Shown: positions 61,504 through 64,000 of the stretch, one piece after another
Layout: each line of letters opens with the position of its first letter
Position numbering within the stretch: the first letter of the stretch is position 1
NCBI GenBank assembly: GCA_903860975.1
Contig: CAIOSI010000017.1
Coordinates: 124,001-188,000 of the forward strand
DNA length: 64,000 nucleotides
Direction: 5' to 3'
DNA from: an uncultured Alphaproteobacteria bacterium
GTDB taxonomy: Bacteria; Pseudomonadota; Alphaproteobacteria; Caulobacterales; Caulobacteraceae
Notes under the pieces: generated by a model
Databases searched by the model: none
Told to the model about the DNA's origin: nothing
Seen by the model: the letters and a program-made list of their open reading frames with translations, nothing else
Made by a program: the position numbers and the translations under genes

Positions 61504-63934
61504 AGTGTGGCTCCAGCGCGTGACGGATGTCCAGGGCGTCCAAGATCGCAGCCGCCACATCTCTTGGGACCATCGGCTTTGACACCACACCATCGAAGCC
61601 TCGCCCCAATTGGTCCACAAGCTCACTGGCTTCGGCGGTAAATGCCAAGACCGGGACGTTGTCGTTAGGGCCGTGTTCGGCGCGCAGCCTGGTCAACACT
61701 GTGGGTCCATCCAGGTCGGGCATGCGGACGTCCAACATGATGAGATCGAACGGCACGTGAGCGGCCTTCGTCAGGCCCTCTTCCCCCGACGCCGCTTCGT
61801 CCACGAGCGCGCCCATTGGCTCCAGAATAGCCCGTGCCAGCTCGCGATTGACGGGGTTATCATCGACCACCAGTAGGCGGAGTCCCTCAAGCGGATCGGC
61901 CATCTGTCCTTCAGCTAAGTGGGCCGGGGAGTCGCTGACCGGCGCAGGGATCTGGACATGAAAAACCGACCCCACGCCGATTTGGCTCACGACGCCGATT
62001 TCGCCGCCCATCGCCTGCGTCAAGCCTTTGCAAATCGCCAAACCAAGACCGGTTCCTCCATGGCTCCGGGTTGAGGACGCATCCGCTTGAGAGAAGTGCT
62101 GGAAGAGCTTTTTTTGTTGGTCTGGGCTAATGCCGGGGCCCGTGTCCTCGATCCAGAAATCCAGCCGAGCCGTAACCGGCGCGTAGGCGACTTTCAGTCT
62201 CACCGCGCCGTGGTTCGTGAACTTCACGGCGTTTCCAATCAGGTTGAGCAAGATCTGCCTTGTCCGATCCTTATCGATCAGGAGCCCGTCGGGCAGGTCA
62301 TTGACCACCACGAAATCGAGGTCGATTCCCTTGCGTTGCGCCTGCAATGCAAAAATTAGCAACGCATCGCGGAGCAGGCTCGATGGCGATGTCGGCCTGG
62401 GTGTGATCTCGACCTGTCCAGCCTCGAGTTTCGAGAAGTCGAGGATAGAGTTGACAAGGGTTAGAAGGGCATCGCTGGCGACGGTGACCTTACCAAGCTG
62501 GTCGCGAGCCTCAACGGTCAAGTCGGCGCGTTCCGAGAGCAGACCCGTGTACCCCAAGATCGCCGTCAGGGGTGTGCGGATCTCATGGCTCATGTTGGCC
62601 ATAAAGTCAGTTTTGACTTGGGCTGCGGCCTCGGCAGCTTCACGCGCCGCTTCAAGCACGCGTGCCCTTTCGCGCTGAGCCGACAGGTCGCGCATGACGT
62701 TGACGATTTCGAGCACCTGACCGTCAGCACCTCTGATCACTGTCGGGTTCTCTTGGACGTGGATCCAACTTCCGTCCTTTTTGCGGATTCGAAGTTCGCC
62801 GGTGCTGCCAGGTGGATCGGGCAGACCTGCGAACCGGGCCGCCCTTGCCGCTTCCACCTTTGCCCGATCATCTGGATGGACGAGTTCGGAGGCGAAGGTG
62901 CCAATCAGATCATCGGGTCGGTAGCCATAATGGCTGCAGTTCGGAGAGATCCAGGTTATGCCCTTGGCAGGTTCGACCCGCATGATCAGGTCGGCGGATT
63001 TCTCCATGACGAAGTTCAATCGTGCTTCGTTGGTGCGAATTTTTTCGTCGGCAAGCTTTAGATCGGTGACGTCGATGAAGGTGCCGGCGAGCGCCCGGAT
63101 CGCCCCTGTTTCATCCCGCTCGCAGCCGCCACGGGCCGAGACAAAACGTGCCTCTCCATCGGGTCGAAAGAGGCGGGCGTTCAACGCATACGGCTCGCCT
63201 TCGGAAACGGCGCGCGACACGAGCTGAGCCAGATCAGCGGCGTCCTGGGGGTGATAGAGCGCCAAAATGCCCGGTAAGTCGGGCGGGGGTAGCGATGGAT
63301 CGTACCCGTGAATGCGGTAGACAGCGGGCGACCATGTCGTGACGCCCGAAACAAGATCCCACGACCAATGGCCGATCCCGGTCATCTCCTCAGCTTGGTC
63401 AAGCAGGGTGAGGTTGGTTTTTCGTTCGCGCTCCACCTCGATGAACCTGGATATGTCTCTGCGCATAATCAGCGCTTCCGTCGCCGTTGCAGCCATGGCC
63501 TGAAGCTGAGCGCGCTGGCTGTCGTCAAACGTTGCGCGCGGCTTGGTGTCGATGATGCAAAGCGTGCCCAACATCTCTCCTGAGGGCATCATGAGCGGAC
63601 CGCCGGCATAAAATCGGATCCCAGGTTGGCTTGTCACCAGAGGGTTATCGCAAAAGCGGGGATCGCGCTTCGCGTCCAGAACCGCAAACACTTCGGTTTG
63701 CCTGATCGCGTGATCGCAGAAGGCGACGCTGCGGGGGAGTTCACTGTCATCCAAACCGACGCAGGACTTAAACCATTGTCGCTGGGCGTCGACCAAGGAC
63801 ACCAATGCAATTGGTGTTTTAAACGTAAGCGCTGCAAGCTGCGTCAGGCTATCGAAGATCGCCTCTGGGGGCGTGTCGAGCACGTCCAGAGCATGCAATG
63901 CCGCCAGGCGCTGGGTCTCTGTGTTCGAAATCAT
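61490..63934 (-). CDS. Hybrid sensor histidine kinase (GAF-PAS-PAS-kinase-receiver)
   Basis: 814 residues. GAF domain at about 20-165 (LAALHALDVLDTPPEAIFDS), PAS domains at about 180-300 and 305-425, HisKA with H near 450 (MANMSHEIRTPLTAILGY), HATPase with N box (LLNLIGNAVKFTNHGAVRLK) and GGTGLGLAICKGLTQAMGGE, and a C-terminal receiver with LLVVDDNPVNRELARA and Asp near 730 (LIMLDVRMPDLDG). No membrane segments, so it is cytoplasmic. It starts 66 bases before the window's right edge and feeds the receiver encoded at 61024-61503. Confidence 0.94.
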   Translation of the reverse strand: MISNTETQRLAALHALDVLDTPPEAIFDSLTQLAALTFKTPIALVSLVDAQRQWFKSCVGLDDSELPRSVAFCDHAIRQTEVFAVLDAKRDPRFCDNPLVTSQPGIRFYAGGPLMMPSGEMLGTLCIIDTKPRATFDDSQRAQLQAMAATATEALIMRRDISRFIEVERERKTNLTLLDQAEEMTGIGHWSWDLVSGVTTWSPAVYRIHGYDPSLPPPDLPGILALYHPQDAADLAQLVSRAVSEGEPYALNARLFRPDGEARFVSARGGCERDETGAIRALAGTFIDVTDLKLADEKIRTNEARLNFVMEKSADLIMRVEPAKGITWISPNCSHYGYRPDDLIGTFASELVHPDDRAKVEAARAARFAGLPDPPGSTGELRIRKKDGSWIHVQENPTVIRGADGQVLEIVNVMRDLSAQRERARVLEAAREAAEAAAQVKTDFMANMSHEIRTPLTAILGYTGLLSERADLTVEARDQLGKVTVASDALLTLVNSILDFSKLEAGQVEITPRPTSPSSLLRDALLIFALQAQRKGIDLDFVVVNDLPDGLLIDKDRTRQILLNLIGNAVKFTNHGAVRLKVAYAPVTARLDFWIEDTGPGISPDQQKKLFQHFSQADASSTRSHGGTGLGLAICKGLTQAMGGEIGVVSQIGVGSVFHVQIPAPVSDSPAHLAEGQMADPLEGLRLLVVDDNPVNRELARAILEPMGALVDEAASGEEGLTKAAHVPFDLIMLDVRMPDLDGPTVLTRLRAEHGPNDNVPVLAFTAEASELVDQLGRGFDGVVSKPMVPRDVAAAILDALDIRHALEPHFAAA

Positions 63935-64000
63935 TCGCCATACCCAAGCTCGTCGAGACGCATCCTAAGGGCGCCAAGGGTACTCCCCGGTTAATTTCAT

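Noticed and set aside
1-64000. tRNA, rRNA, CRISPR arrays, intact insertion sequences, prophage genes
   Set aside because: No cloverleaf-like sequence, repeat-spacer array or transposase/phage protein was recognised by reading both strands.

Overview
The window is high-GC DNA from an alphaproteobacterium, most probably a member of the Caulobacterales (Caulobacter/Phenylobacterium-like). This rests on the cpa-type Tad pilus genes, many GTG/TTG starts, tight ATGA/TGATG gene overlaps, acyl-CoA catabolism genes, a rut cluster close to the E. coli proteins, and exported GQPDLGGVW and glycine-zipper-like small proteins. The genus is an inference. I saw no rRNA, tRNA, CRISPR array or intact insertion sequence.

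Layout. 1-973: 3' part of an unrecognised protein. 976-8287: minus-strand Tad/Cpa pilus operon cpaB-cpaC-cpaE-cpaF-tadB-tadC, where cpaB carries an in-frame TAA. 8524-20136: acyl-CoA catabolic block with aldo/keto reductase, CaiB-type CoA transferase, exported protein, a minus-strand operon (acyl-CoA synthetase, carboxylase beta, DUF3667 membrane protein, biotin-carrying carboxylase alpha), acyl-CoA dehydrogenase and enoyl-CoA hydratase. The carboxylase resembles methylcrotonyl-/geranyl-CoA carboxylase, so the block probably oxidises a branched or terpenoid acid. 20232-20635: wreck of a FitAB/VapBC-type toxin-antitoxin pair with its operator palindrome intact. 20926-26187: a second crotonase, a small exported protein and the glycolate oxidase operon glcDEF. 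26195-26930: gene-poor debris. 26920-31086: hexuronate module (fructuronate reductase, LacI regulator, uronate isomerase) with two similar candidate operators. 31136-37932: amidase, secreted protein, S10 carboxypeptidase, a PEP-CTERM relic and a GH3 beta-glucosidase.

38073-45738: lipoprotein, then rutABC for pyrimidine-ring cleavage, a nitroreductase, DUF1993 protein, ornithine cyclodeaminase-like reductase, exported membrane dipeptidase and a class III aminotransferase; together these suggest nitrogen scavenging. 46022-53953: OmpR-type regulator, sensor kinase and a tripartite RND pump (transporter, adaptor, outer-membrane channel). 53958-57518: sulfatase, 71-aa membrane protein and sodium/solute symporter, probably for sulfated glycans or glycosides; the sulfatase has no ordinary start codon. 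57610-60352: opgH without opgG, then a DUF998 membrane protein. 60648-63934: hybrid sensor kinase, overlapping receiver protein and a frameshifted small membrane protein.

The most notable items are lesions and relics: the nonsense codon in cpaB, the collapsed toxin-antitoxin pair with a preserved operator, the PEP-CTERM relic, the sulfatase start anomaly and the frameshift after the receiver gene. I found no convincing wholly new system. The strongest functional leads are the DUF3667 protein inside the carboxylase operon and the reduced rut cluster with its unusual neighbours.
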